Below, in pieces: positions 31,189 through 41,957 of a stretch of DNA of 64,000 bases (the first letter of the stretch is position 1; every line of letters starts with the position of its first letter). The DNA lies in NCBI RefSeq assembly GCF_017744115.1, contig NZ_JAGHQW010000002.1, positions 148,763 to 212,762 on the forward strand, written 5' to 3'. The position numbers and the translations under genes were made by a program. Origin of the DNA: Salinisphaera sp. G21_0. Its GTDB lineage: Bacteria; Pseudomonadota; Gammaproteobacteria; Pseudomonadales; Endozoicomonadaceae. The notes below the pieces were generated by a model. The model worked only from the letters and a program-made list of their open reading frames with translations, did not search any database and was not told where the DNA came from.

Positions 31189-31710
31189 TCACTGTTTTCC
31201 CAAACCAACCGTTTGAATGATTTTTTTTATAACTTGCCGGGGTGACATGGTGGCAGTATCCAGAACAAGGTCTGCGATTGACCGATACAGTGGATCACGC
31301 TCTTCAAGCAGTCTGGTCAGAACCTCTTCACGGTCTGCCCGTTGCAACAATGGTCGTCGTTTGTCTTTTTCCGTTCTCTGCAATTGAATTGCTACCGGGG
31401 TACTCAAATAAACCACAAACCCATTGGTGCTCAACTGTCGTCTGTTCTCCAATCGACCAACAGCCCCCCCACCGGTTGCCATAACGACGCCTTTCTGAGT
31501 GCAAATATCTTCGATGACCTGGGTTTCCCTGTCCCGAAACCCCAGCTCGCCTTCAACATCGAAAATCCAGGGAATATCCGCGCCACTGCGTTCTTCAATC
31601 ACATGATCCGAGTCAAGAAAGGGTCGAGCCAGCTCTTTTGCCAGCATCCTGCCAATGGTACTTTTGCCTGCCCCCATGGGACCAATAAGATAGATATTTG
31701 TTAATGGCAT
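31189..31710 (-). CDS. aroK: Shikimate kinase
   Basis: 173 residues, normal size. Phosphorylates shikimate at the 3-OH. The Walker A motif is G-P-M-G-A-G-K-S-T; the shikimate-binding D-S-D and F-R-D-R-E and the G-G-G-A motif are intact. Directly upstream of aroB. Usually it is co-transcribed with pilQ, but here a terminator separates the two. Confidence 0.97.
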   Translation of the reverse strand: MPLTNIYLIGPMGAGKSTIGRMLAKELARPFLDSDHVIEERSGADIPWIFDVEGELGFRDRETQVIEDICTQKGVVMATGGGAVGRLENRRQLSTNGFVVYLSTPVAIQLQRTEKDKRRPLLQRADREEVLTRLLEERDPLYRSIADLVLDTATMSPRQVIKKIIQTVGLGKQ

Positions 31711-31776
31711 GCTCTTTGCCAGCCTGACTTCCTGCCTGTGTGCAGCGAGCGTAGCGCATCGTAAGCAGTGATGACA

Positions 31777-31803
31777 ACAAAAAACGGGAGCCAGGGCTCC
31801 CGT
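31777..31803 (-). terminator. Rho-independent terminator after pilQ
   Basis: On the minus strand ACGGGAGC / GCTCCCGT (8 bp, CCTG loop) followed by TTTTTTGTT, 34 bases past the pilQ stop. Confidence 0.88.
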
Positions 31804-31836
31804 CAGAGGTTTTAAAACCTGCTATATGCCAGCAGT

Positions 31837-33879
31837 TTAACGCAATGAAACACCTTCAGTAATGATTCTGGGCGTTATAAAGACCAGAAGCTCTTCTTTT
31901 TCATCACTCTCTGTTTTTTTGCGGAACAAGCCACCAACCCAGGGAATATCACCCAGAACTGGTACTTTATCAACGCCGTTTTTTATAGTCTGCTTAAAGA
32001 CACCACCCAGAACGACTGTTTCACCATCTTCAACCAGAACCTGGGTAGTGATCTCATTGGTGGAAATAATTGGTACGTTATTGGATGCCTGATTGGTTGT
32101 ATCGTCATTATTGATCTTGATATCCATAATGACGCGACCATCCGGGGTAATCTGAGGTGTCACCTCCAGCCCCAGCACCGCATCCTTGAACGCGACCGAA
32201 GTTGCACCGCTGGAAGTTTTCTCCTCATAAGGGATTTCTTTACCTGACTTGATCACTGCGGTTTTCTTGTCCGCTGTAATGACTTTTGGCTGTGAAATTA
32301 CTTCGCCTCCGCCATCACTCAACAGGGCAGAGAGCTCAAGGTTCAAAATGGTGCCACCTTTACTGGAGAAGCCGATGGCAATAGCACTTGAAGTCCCTCC
32401 GGTTATACTCAGGTCAGTGAATACATCATCATCCTTACCACCACCAATTGAGAGTTCCCTGTTATCATTCTTGAGCGCATCTTCTTTTGACCCACTCCAC
32501 TTAACACCCAGCTCTTCTTTGAAGTCGGAGCTGAGCGTCACGATACGAGCCTCAATCATCACCTGCCGAATAGGAATATCCAGCTGATCAATCAGCGACC
32601 TCAATTCATCCAGCTTGGCCTGCGTATCCTTGATCAACAGACTATTGGTTCTTGCCACCACCTGAACCGAACCCCTTTCTGTCAACAGGCTGGCACCTTC
32701 TGCGCCTTTCAGTACCGTGGCAATTTCTTCTGCGTCAGCGTAATTAATCTGAACCAGATCAGTATATACCGGGGCTAACTCACGAATCTGTTTTTCGTTC
32801 TCCAGCTGCTCACGTTCACGCGCAGCAATTTCCGCTGCCGGAGCCACGGTAAGAACATTGCCTTCCAAACGCTTATCGAGCCCCTTAGCCTTAAGCACAA
32901 TATCAAGCGCCTGATCCCAGGGAACATTTTGCAGTCGCAGGGTTACATTACCCCCAACCGTATCCGATGCCACCAGATTCAGATCGGTAAAATCAGCGAT
33001 CAACTGAAGCACCGCCCGGACTTCAATATCCTGAAAGTTTAACGACAGCTTATCACCTTTATAGGAGAGCCCAGCTTTTCGTCTACTGCGATCTTTAGGG
33101 TCTGGAGCCTTGACACTGACAGTCAGCAGATTGTCTGTCTGATAGGCCAGATACTCAAACTCTCCCTTGGGCTCTATGGTAATAATGCTGTTACCATCCT
33201 CAACAGTGGCATCAATAAACTTGATCGGTGTAGCAAAATCGATAACGTCCAAGCGATTTCTCAGGTTCTGTGGCAATACATCACCCTGAAACTCCAGACG
33301 GATACGCCCCCCCTGCTCATTCATATCCATCGGAATCCTGGCATCGGACAGGGCAATGATCACCTCTCCCTCACCATCATCACCTCGCTGGAAATCAATA
33401 TCGGTAATACCTCTTCGCATTTCCGCGACTTGATAGGATGACTGACTCCGCTGAGGTAACTCCCTTTGCACGGCAGTGGTGCTGTTATTCTCGCCGAGGT
33501 AAATGCTGAGCGTCCTGCCATCAGCCTGGGTGCTGAAGCGGGTAGGCTGCTGAAGATTAATAACCAGGCGGGTTCTGTCTCCGGCCTCAAGCACAGTCAC
33601 ACTCTTGGCATTATTAAAGCCAATCTCGTTGTACTTGGGGAGTTCACTGCGGGTAAAAGGCAGGTCTATGGAAATCCGGGGAGGCTTCTCAATGCTGTAG
33701 CCATGAGCAACCGGTGCCGCGCCATCAAAGCTCAAACGTATCTCAACCATCTCACCCGGCAATGCCGCTGTATCCATATTTTTCAGGGTGACACCCCACG
33801 CGGAAATAGGCAACATGGCCAGCAACGTATACAGAAGCCCTTGGACAGCCCTGGCCTGCAACAGGGGACTAATATTCAT
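31837..33879 (-). CDS. pilQ: Type IV pilus secretin PilQ
   Basis: 680 residues. Outer-membrane secretin ring through which the type IV pilus emerges. A signal peptide (1-29) is followed by N-terminal AMIN-type domains, an STN/N0 domain (about 270-320), an N1 domain (about 370-430) and the C-terminal secretin domain with V-P-V-L-G-D-I-P-W-V-G-G-L-F. Follows pilP after a 255-bp gap, longer than usual, and ends at a terminator. Confidence 0.96.
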   Translation of the reverse strand: MNISPLLQARAVQGLLYTLLAMLPISAWGVTLKNMDTAALPGEMVEIRLSFDGAAPVAHGYSIEKPPRISIDLPFTRSELPKYNEIGFNNAKSVTVLEAGDRTRLVINLQQPTRFSTQADGRTLSIYLGENNSTTAVQRELPQRSQSSYQVAEMRRGITDIDFQRGDDGEGEVIIALSDARIPMDMNEQGGRIRLEFQGDVLPQNLRNRLDVIDFATPIKFIDATVEDGNSIITIEPKGEFEYLAYQTDNLLTVSVKAPDPKDRSRRKAGLSYKGDKLSLNFQDIEVRAVLQLIADFTDLNLVASDTVGGNVTLRLQNVPWDQALDIVLKAKGLDKRLEGNVLTVAPAAEIAAREREQLENEKQIRELAPVYTDLVQINYADAEEIATVLKGAEGASLLTERGSVQVVARTNSLLIKDTQAKLDELRSLIDQLDIPIRQVMIEARIVTLSSDFKEELGVKWSGSKEDALKNDNRELSIGGGKDDDVFTDLSITGGTSSAIAIGFSSKGGTILNLELSALLSDGGGEVISQPKVITADKKTAVIKSGKEIPYEEKTSSGATSVAFKDAVLGLEVTPQITPDGRVIMDIKINNDDTTNQASNNVPIISTNEITTQVLVEDGETVVLGGVFKQTIKNGVDKVPVLGDIPWVGGLFRKKTESDEKEELLVFITPRIITEGVSLR

Positions 33880-34134
33880 CTAACTTACCTATTTCAGAAT
33901 TAGAATTGTTTTTTTCATCGGCATCACTGTTAAATAATCCAGCCCATTCCGCCACGATGGCTCAAAACCATACCCTCTCATACTGAAGCATCCCCCAGAT
34001 AAAAAAAGCCGTCCATCCCTGAATAACAATCGGCTAACTCAACACAGCCAGCAGCGCACTGTCAACCGCTCAGGGTGTGACAGCAGCATCCTTGCTGGAA
34101 ATATGATGATTAATTCACAATAAAGGAAATAAAA
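33880..34134. other. 255-bp gap between pilP and pilQ
   Basis: No gene is seen. pilP and pilQ are normally nearly contiguous, so this gap may hold an internal promoter for pilQ. A small hairpin CAGCA-tcct-TGCTG lies at 34085-34098 without a T-tract. Confidence 0.35.
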
Positions 34135-34671
34135 TCACTGATTATTAAAATTAACGCGGAGAACTCTTGGTCGCTCAATCCAGTAACTTGGACCAGCAGG
34201 AACAATCTCGGTCACACGCAACTCCTGGTCATCGAGGTAAGTGATACGACCATGGTTACGCCCCAGGTAATCACCCACACGAACCCGGTGAACACCGTCA
34301 GAGCCACGCACCAGTCCCCAGAATCCTTCGTCGTTACTGATAGAGCCTACCAAACGAAACGAATCCAGTTCAAACTGTTCCAGGTACTGCTTAACACGGT
34401 GTGGGTCTGGCTTGATGTTGCTATTGAGCTGTTCCGTGGTCAGTTCAATTTTCACCGGCTGCTTAAAAGGACTGCGCAAGGCTGATGCCTGATAAGTAAA
34501 CGCCTCATAAGGACTGAACTTGGGCAATGGCTCAATATTACCCGTAGGACGGGCCCTCATCTCTGCCATATAGTCATCAATGTCTTGATAACCCTGGCGA
34601 CCACCATCCGAGCATCCAGCAAGAATCAGCGCAGCACCGGCAACAAAGACAAGTTGAAGCAGCTTCATCAT
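34135..34671 (-). CDS. pilP: Type IV pilus lipoprotein PilP
   Basis: 178 residues. Inner-membrane lipoprotein that links PilN/PilO to PilQ. The lipobox L-A-G-C places the lipidated Cys at residue 20. A flexible linker is followed by the PilP beta domain (V-G-S-I-S-N-D-E-G-F-W-G-L-V and R-V-G-D-Y-L-G-R-N-H-G). Its start overlaps the end of pilO by four bases. Confidence 0.95.
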   Translation of the reverse strand: MMKLLQLVFVAGAALILAGCSDGGRQGYQDIDDYMAEMRARPTGNIEPLPKFSPYEAFTYQASALRSPFKQPVKIELTTEQLNSNIKPDPHRVKQYLEQFELDSFRLVGSISNDEGFWGLVRGSDGVHRVRVGDYLGRNHGRITYLDDQELRVTEIVPAGPSYWIERPRVLRVNFNNQ

Positions 34672-35279
34672 AGCCCCCCCTGATCATTGTAGCGGTAAGT
34701 TTTTGCAAGGATGTTCATGGTTAACTGACCATTCTTGCCCGGGCGAATCTCAAAATCATGCAGGGTAACTATTCGCGAAAGACTGGCAACACCACTGACG
34801 AAGTTACCCAGATCATGGTATGTACCCGTCACGCCAATGCTGATTGGCAGCTCTATATAAAAGTGGCTGACATTTTCATCCTGAAGTTTTATTTCTTCGA
34901 TCTGAAGACCTGCTCCACGCCCGGTAAAGGTAATGTCTTCAAGCAGCCCGGGCACCTCTGTATCACTGGGCAGCTGTTTCACCAGTGCACCAAACGAGTT
35001 TTCCATTTCTGCCATCTGTTCGCGGTAGGCTTGCAGGTTTGCCGACTGGAACGCCCTGATTCGATACTGCTCCCGTAAATCCTGCTCTTTACTGGCAGCA
35101 GTATCATAACGCTTCTGCAAACTGGTCAGGTGAAACTGATAACCAAACCCAAGCACTAACGCCAGAGTCAGAATACAGACAAAGACCCTGGCTCCCAGGG
35201 GCCATGAACCAATGTTATCGAAATCAATGTCATTCAGATCAAATTCATTCAGCTTTTGTATTGAATCTGCAAGGCTCAT
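34668..35279 (-). CDS. pilO: Type IV pilus assembly protein PilO
   Basis: 203 residues. Inner-membrane alignment-complex component that dimerises with PilN. One transmembrane helix at about 30-47 (V-F-V-C-I-L-T-L-A-L-V-L-G-F-G), a coiled coil (55-100) and a ferredoxin-like periplasmic domain with the family's E-L-P-I-S-I-G-V-T-G-T-Y segment. Overlaps both neighbours by four bases (ATGA). Confidence 0.95.
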   Translation of the reverse strand: MSLADSIQKLNEFDLNDIDFDNIGSWPLGARVFVCILTLALVLGFGYQFHLTSLQKRYDTAASKEQDLREQYRIRAFQSANLQAYREQMAEMENSFGALVKQLPSDTEVPGLLEDITFTGRGAGLQIEEIKLQDENVSHFYIELPISIGVTGTYHDLGNFVSGVASLSRIVTLHDFEIRPGKNGQLTMNILAKTYRYNDQGGL

Positions 35280-35838
35280 AGTCCCCCCTTGGCCTGAGTG
35301 GGGTTGATCTGCTTAACCGTTAGATCAAACTCATTCCAGCGCTGGCTGTTGGCCGCTACTTTCCTGACCGCTGTCAGATTTGGTTCAGCAAACCATTCAG
35401 AGTTATCGAAGTTTCTCATCAAGGCGGAGATACGATTATTGGACTCGGCAACCCCGACAAGCGACAGGCGATCTCCCTCCAGGGTTATCTGCTTGAAATA
35501 AACCCCTTCAGGAACCACATGTGCGACCTGGTCAAATATGCGAACAATCACCGGGCGGTTGCCCTGCAGGTTTTGAATGACCTGCATCCTCTCAAGCAGT
35601 TGTTCTTTCTTGGTTCTCAGGTCCTTGATTTCACTGATCCGCTGATTCAGCTGCGTAATTTCATTTTGTAGATATTGGTTACGACTTTTCTGGTGACTGA
35701 TGTTATGGCTGATGTAAAGGTCACCGATAAAGATCAGGCCAATACCAACCAGCACCGTTATCGCCCAGAAGGCAATGAAACGCTGTTTGCGTTCTTTCCT
35801 GAGCTCTTCACGCCAGGGTAAAAGGTTAATTCTTGCCA

Positions 35839-35839
<1 letters not shown>
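35276..35839 (-). CDS. pilN: Type IV pilus assembly protein PilN
   Basis: 187 residues. The conserved N-terminal I-N-L-L-P-W-R-E peptide docks in PilM. A transmembrane helix (about 23-42), a coiled coil (50-90) and a periplasmic domain follow. It starts at the last base of pilM's stop (TGATG). Confidence 0.95.
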
Positions 35840-36918
<1,079 letters not shown>

Positions 36919-37090
36919 TTATTAGTTATAAGATCAACAGCTTTAGTTTAATAACAGTCTGTATACTTTCGCAATTACCGTCGCCATTCAGCCAACTCTA
37001 AACACTGGATTTTTAAGGAAGATCCTTCGGCAACCCAAGACGGTACCACGTACAGGAAAACCACATTTTCAGCTGATGGCCATTTCACCA

Positions 37091-37096
37091 TATAAT
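37091..37096 (+). promoter_or_regulatory. Candidate -10 box for the PBP1a gene
   Basis: TATAAT in the divergent pilM-mrcA gap, 112 bases before the chosen start. No strong -35 accompanies it. Confidence 0.3.
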
Positions 37097-37202
37097 ACTC
37101 AGTCACGAACGGCTGTCAGGACGACTCTTGTTATGACAAGACAGTTCAAAGATGTCACAACTTCAGCCGGTGGCCTTCGCTTTATCAGGATTCCCTAACA
37201 GC

Positions 37203-39674
37203 ATGAAACGGTCGGTTAAACTTCTTAAATTCCTGCTCTGGTCACTAGTAACAGTAGCCAGTGGAATTCTGCTTGTCAGTGCCAGTGCCTATTTATACCT
37301 CAGTCCTTCGCTACCTTCTGTGGAGTCATTGCGGGACGCCAAATTACAGACACCTCTGCGAGTTTACTCTCAAGATAATCTGCTCATTGCCGAGTTCGGC
37401 GAAAAACGCCGGTCCCCCATTCAGTTTGAAGACGCCCCCATACACCTGATCAAAGCCTTTATGGCTGCCGAAGACGACCGTTTTTATTACCACCCCGGCG
37501 TTGACATCATGGGCCTGATGAGGGCCGCTGTGCAACTGGTCAGCACCGGCAGCATTCAGTCCGGTGGCAGCACCATAACAATGCAGGTGGCCAAGAACTT
37601 CTTCCTGAGCCACGAGCGGGTATTTTCGCGCAAATTCAATGAAATCCTACTCGCTTTGCAAATAGAACAGCAACTGTCCAAGGATGAAATCTTTGAACTC
37701 TATCTCAATAAAATTTATCTGGGAAACCGCTCTTATGGTGTCGAGGCCGCCGCACAGGTTTACTATGGCAAAGCCATCGATGAGTTGAATCTGGCCCAGA
37801 TTGCCATGATTGCCGGTCTGCCAAAAGCACCTTCCCGCTATAACCCGATCAATGATCCCAAACGGGCCCTGATCCGGCGGGACTGGATCCTGGGAAGAAT
37901 GAAAGATCTTGGCTACGTCACCCATGAAGAATATAACGACGCCATCAGCCAGCCGGTCACTGCCCGCTATCATGGCGCAAAAATCGAACTTGAAGCACCT
38001 TATATCGCCGAGATGGTTCGACAGCAAATGGTTGAGCAATACGGCCTGGATGCCTACACCGAAGGTTTTAAAGTCTACACCACCACCAGCAGCGAGCTGC
38101 AGAATGCGGCCAACCTTTCGGTAGCCCATGGGTTAATGGCCTACAACGAACGCCATGGTTACCAGGGCCCGGTCACCAACCTGTTTGATAATATTCCGGA
38201 AGAAGGCTGGCAGCAGCGCATCAACAAAACGCCATCGCCCGGTATTCTGTTACCCGCCATGGTCACCCGGGTTGGCGAGGAAGACGTTGAAATTGGCCTG
38301 AAAGACGGCAACAGCGGTAAAATCAGCTGGGAAAATCTGAGCTGGGCAAAGCCTTTTCTGACCGTAAACAGCGTTGGTCGTACACCTGACACACCTGCGG
38401 ATGTTGTGAGAATCGGAGACCAGATCTGGGTAAGGCTTACAGAAGATGGCAGTTATCGTCTGGCCCAGGAACCACAGGCACAGGCAGCCCTGATTTCCAT
38501 GCACCCGGAAAATGGTGCAATCCTGGCTTTGGTGGGAGGGTACAACTTCTATGACAGCATGTATAACCGGGCCACTCAGGCCATTCGCCAGGCAGGCTCA
38601 TCATTCAAACCCTTTGTTTATGCGGCGGCCATTGCTAACGGCATGACTGCGGCAACCATCGTCAATGATGCACCGATTGTGTTTGATGATGCCAACCTGG
38701 AAGATAGCTGGCGGCCAAATAATGACAATATGAAGTTCAATGGCCCCATGCGTTTGCGTGAAGGTCTCTATCGTTCAAGAAACCTTGTATCTATCCGCGT
38801 TCTGCGTCAGATAGGTATCAGCAAAACCGTTAACTATCTTAAGCTGCTGGGTTTCAAGGAAGAGTCTTTAAGCCGTGACCTGTCACTTTCCCTGGGCAAT
38901 GTCTCCATGACACCACTGGAACTGGCTTCTGGCTATGCAGTTCTGGCCAATGGCGGTTTCCGCATTGAGCCCTGGCTTATCCAGCGAATTGAAACCGCTG
39001 ATGAACTCATTTTTGCCGCCAACGCAGCAATAGCCTGCAATGAAAGCTGTATCGCCAGCCTGAATCAAGACACCATGGAGAGTGAAGAAGAGAGTCCCCT
39101 TTTCAGCGATCCAGAGCTTGAGGAAATGCTGATTCAGGAAGACACTCCATTCTCTGAACCCGACGATCAGCCGGTAATCGCCAAATCCGTTATGTCACCC
39201 CGGGTGAACTACATCATGAACGACATCATGAATGATGTCATCTGGAAAGGCACTGGCAGACGTGCCAGGGAACTTAAACGGCAGGATATCGCCGGTAAAA
39301 CCGGAACCACCAATGACAGTAAAGATGCATGGTTTGTTGGCTTTAACCCGGATGTCCTGACTGCCGTCTGGGTGGGCATGGACGACTTTTCAACACTCGG
39401 GCGCTGGGAATACGGAGCCAATGCAGCTCTGCCAATCTGGATTGACTATATGCACACCGCCCTGGAGGGCAAACCGGAACATAAGCCGACACAACCGGAG
39501 GGCATGATCACCCTGAAAATTTCACCAGAAACCGGACAGCTTGCCCTGCCCGGAGACCCCAACGCTATTTTTGAAATTTTCCTCCAGGAAAACGCCCCAC
39601 AACAATACAGTGATGAAGGGCTGCCATCTCTTGGCGAGATGGACCATGAGTTTTCACCGGAAGATCTTTTTTGA
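37203..39674 (+). CDS. mrcA: Penicillin-binding protein 1A
   Basis: 823 residues. Bifunctional peptidoglycan glycosyltransferase/transpeptidase. A transmembrane anchor (about 8-30) precedes the GT51 domain (A-A-E-D-D-R-F-Y-Y-H-P-G-V-D, G-G-S-T-I-T-M-Q-V-A-K-N), an OB-like insert and the transpeptidase domain with S-S-F-K, S-R-N and K-T-G-T-T boxes. The start at 37203 gives M-K-R-S-V-K-L-L-K-F-L, like Pseudomonas PonA; an in-frame start at 37152 would add 17 residues before the anchor. Divergent from pilM, as usual. Confidence 0.96.
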   Translation: MKRSVKLLKFLLWSLVTVASGILLVSASAYLYLSPSLPSVESLRDAKLQTPLRVYSQDNLLIAEFGEKRRSPIQFEDAPIHLIKAFMAAEDDRFYYHPGVDIMGLMRAAVQLVSTGSIQSGGSTITMQVAKNFFLSHERVFSRKFNEILLALQIEQQLSKDEIFELYLNKIYLGNRSYGVEAAAQVYYGKAIDELNLAQIAMIAGLPKAPSRYNPINDPKRALIRRDWILGRMKDLGYVTHEEYNDAISQPVTARYHGAKIELEAPYIAEMVRQQMVEQYGLDAYTEGFKVYTTTSSELQNAANLSVAHGLMAYNERHGYQGPVTNLFDNIPEEGWQQRINKTPSPGILLPAMVTRVGEEDVEIGLKDGNSGKISWENLSWAKPFLTVNSVGRTPDTPADVVRIGDQIWVRLTEDGSYRLAQEPQAQAALISMHPENGAILALVGGYNFYDSMYNRATQAIRQAGSSFKPFVYAAAIANGMTAATIVNDAPIVFDDANLEDSWRPNNDNMKFNGPMRLREGLYRSRNLVSIRVLRQIGISKTVNYLKLLGFKEESLSRDLSLSLGNVSMTPLELASGYAVLANGGFRIEPWLIQRIETADELIFAANAAIACNESCIASLNQDTMESEEESPLFSDPELEEMLIQEDTPFSEPDDQPVIAKSVMSPRVNYIMNDIMNDVIWKGTGRRARELKRQDIAGKTGTTNDSKDAWFVGFNPDVLTAVWVGMDDFSTLGRWEYGANAALPIWIDYMHTALEGKPEHKPTQPEGMITLKISPETGQLALPGDPNAIFEIFLQENAPQQYSDEGLPSLGEMDHEFSPEDLF

Positions 39675-39680
39675 TATTGA

Positions 39681-40937
39681 TCAAATATCCGCAACAGAGT
39701 TCAAAGGGTAATGGCCGGGGTATTCCACCCTGGCAACGCCAGAGTCAACGGCTGCCTGAGCCACAGCGGCAGAAACCCTGCCAAGCAGTCGGGAATCCAT
39801 AGGCTTGGGAATGATATAGTCCGGACCAAAACTCAGCCTGACGCCATCGTACGCCTTCATCACCACTTCCGGGACAGGCTCTTTTGCCAGCTCCCGGATG
39901 GCATTAACGGCCGCAATTTTCATCGCTTCGTTAATGCGTGAAGCGCGGACATCCAATGCCCCCCGGAAGATAAACGGAAAGCCAAGGACATTATTGACTT
40001 GATTCGGATAATCTGAGCGCCCGGTAGCCATAATGACATCAGGACGAACCTCCTTAGCCAGCTCAGGACGAATCTCCGGGTCAGGGTTGGCACAGGCAAA
40101 AACGATCGGGTTTTCAGCCATTTTCTCCAGCTGTTCCGGAGACAACAGGTTAGCACCGGAAACGCCAAGGAATGCATCCGCCCCATCAATGGCGTCATCC
40201 AGTGTGCGGCAGTGCGTTTCTACAGCAAACATCGCCTTGTACTGGTTCAGATCATTCCGCTGCGAATGAATGACGCCCTTGCTGTCCAGCATGAGAATAT
40301 TTTCTGGCTTGAAGCCGCAGCTAATCAGCAGTTTCACACAGGCAATGGCCGCGGAACCAGCCCCCAGGCAGACCAGTTTTGCCTCTTCAATATCCTTTCC
40401 GGCAATCTCAAGGGCATTAAGCATGGCCGCTGCCGTCACGATCGCAGTACCGTGCTGGTCATCATGGAAAACCGGAATATCACAATCTTCAATCAGACGA
40501 TGTTCAATTTCAAAACACTCAGGTGCTTTGATATCTTCCAGATTAATACCGCCAAAGGTACAGGCAATTCGCTTCACCGTATCAATAAACGCCTGCGGGC
40601 TCTCAGATTCCACTTCAATATCGATCGAATCAACCCCGGCAAAACGTTTAAACAGCAGAGCCTTGCCTTCCATAACCGGCTTACTGGCCAGTGCGCCCAG
40701 GTTACCCAGACCGAGAATCGCTGAACCATTACTGATTACCGCAACCAAATTACCTTTGCCGGTATAACGGTAGACATCCTCTGGATTTTCGGCAATCGCC
40801 CGCACCGGCTCCGCGACACCCGGGCTATAGGCCAGTGAAAGATCCAGCGCGGTCTCTGCCGGCTTGGTAATTTCAATCGAAATTTTTCCAGGTTTTGGAA
40901 GAGCGTGATAATCAAGTGCAGCTTGCTTCTTTTCCAT
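39681..40937 (-). CDS. maeB: Malate dehydrogenase (oxaloacetate-decarboxylating), malic enzyme
   Basis: 418 residues. Converts malate to pyruvate and CO2 with NAD(P)H formation. Catalytic-domain motifs A-Y-S-P-G-V-A-E-P, F-H-D-D-Q-H-G-T-A-I and the Rossmann G-A-G-S-A-A-I-A are present. It is the short form and lacks the C-terminal phosphotransacetylase-like domain of E. coli MaeB. Cofactor preference cannot be read safely. Convergent with the PBP1a gene, 6 bp apart. Confidence 0.93.
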   Translation of the reverse strand: MEKKQAALDYHALPKPGKISIEITKPAETALDLSLAYSPGVAEPVRAIAENPEDVYRYTGKGNLVAVISNGSAILGLGNLGALASKPVMEGKALLFKRFAGVDSIDIEVESESPQAFIDTVKRIACTFGGINLEDIKAPECFEIEHRLIEDCDIPVFHDDQHGTAIVTAAAMLNALEIAGKDIEEAKLVCLGAGSAAIACVKLLISCGFKPENILMLDSKGVIHSQRNDLNQYKAMFAVETHCRTLDDAIDGADAFLGVSGANLLSPEQLEKMAENPIVFACANPDPEIRPELAKEVRPDVIMATGRSDYPNQVNNVLGFPFIFRGALDVRASRINEAMKIAAVNAIRELAKEPVPEVVMKAYDGVRLSFGPDYIIPKPMDSRLLGRVSAAVAQAAVDSGVARVEYPGHYPLNSVADI

Positions 40938-41035
40938 GAGTTTTTTACTGATATGGGGAGGAGGTTATATGAAGGCCCAGAATATATGATGGAAATGGGG
41001 GTAACAAGGTCAATTCGTAAAATATCAGGCCATAC

Positions 41036-41067
41036 AAAAAAGGCGACTGCAAAACAGTCGCCTTTTT
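41036..41067 (-). terminator. Bidirectional-looking terminator after rpmE
   Basis: AAAAAAGGCGACTG / CAGTCGCCTTTTT pair in a 13-bp stem with a short loop and T-tracts on either strand. It ends rpmE transcription, 32 bases past its stop, before maeB. Confidence 0.9.
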
Positions 41068-41098
41068 AAACCTTTCGGTCGGTATGCTACCAGCTCGA

Positions 41099-41314
41099 TT
41101 ACTTGCGAGCGCCCAGCTTGCCAAAACGCTTGTTGAAGCGCTCGATACGGCCGCCGGTATCCATCACCTTCTGAGTGCCGGTGTAGAATGGGTGGCACTT
41201 GGAGCAGACTTCGATGCTCAGAGGTTTGCACAGCGTAGAGCGAGTTTTGATTTTGTTACCGCAGCTACAGGTAACTTCGATTTCTTCGTAGTTAGGATGG
41301 GTATCCTGCTTCAT
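41099..41314 (-). CDS. rpmE: 50S ribosomal protein L31, zinc-binding form
   Basis: 71 residues. Ribosomal large-subunit protein. The zinc-binding C+ form is shown by Cys16, Cys18, Cys37 and Cys40 (C-S-C-G-N and [11 protein letters not shown]). The T-G-G-R-I-E-R-F family signature is intact. Monocistronic with a strong terminator. Confidence 0.97.
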   Translation of the reverse strand: MKQDTHPNYEEIEVTCSCGNKIKTRSTLCKPLSIEVCSKCHPFYTGTQKVMDTGGRIERFNKRFGKLGARK

Positions 41315-41763
41315 TTGAGCTTCCTCGAACTGGTGTATGCCGCCACCTGACTCTCAATAGAGCCCTGGTGTTATCAGGCTCGGGAGACAGGCACCGCAAA
41401 CGGAATCCATCTCAGCATAATGAGCTGAGAGGGTAAAGAGCGGTGGATACTACCAGAGATTATGACAGAGGGAAACAGTCTTATGTTCGTCCCATATACG
41501 TAGTTTTCAAGCCATTATCCGATCATCAGCACAACCTGCAATGACAAAAAAGCAATACACAAAAATTAACAAATTACCGTTTTAATTCTGTTACCTCCCA
41601 CTCTGTTTCAGGAGAGAAACCATCAGCTTAACCCTCCCATAATATGGAAAAACTATTGGATAAATACGGACATCCAGAAAAAGTCTGGCGAAAACCGGCG
41701 ACAGAGCCCTTGAAGCAGTAGACTGGATATCCATCATCAATATTAATGAAACCACAAAGGTCT

Positions 41764-41929
41764 TTAAGTAGTTAACCAAATGAAATCATATTTTCTGGCT
41801 TAGTGGGCAGTCACTCTGCTGCGTTACAACTCCGGTCACATAGCTAAGGCTATGCTCCCTGCGTTGTGCCTTGCATAGTAACTGCCCACTAAGCCAGAAA
41901 TATATGATTCCATTTGGCCAACTACTTAA
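41764..41929. mobile_element. MITE-like 166-bp palindromic element
   Basis: Near-perfect terminal inverted repeats of about 50 bp: TTAAGTAGTTAACCAAATG at the left pairs with the complement of the right end (CATTTGGCCAACTACTTAA). The shared core TTTCTGGCTTAGTGGGCAGT reads inward from both sides. The interior continues the palindrome to the centre CATAGC-taag-GCTATG near 41839-41854. No transposase is present. It ends 28 bp before the ankyrin gene start. Confidence 0.75.
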
Positions 41930-41957
41930 CAGTGCCCAACTGTGTCCGGTGAATACC

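Noticed and set aside
41591..41779. A 62-codon open frame on the minus strand with a hydrophobic start
   Set aside because: It runs into the MITE-like element, lacks a ribosome-binding site and resembles no protein.
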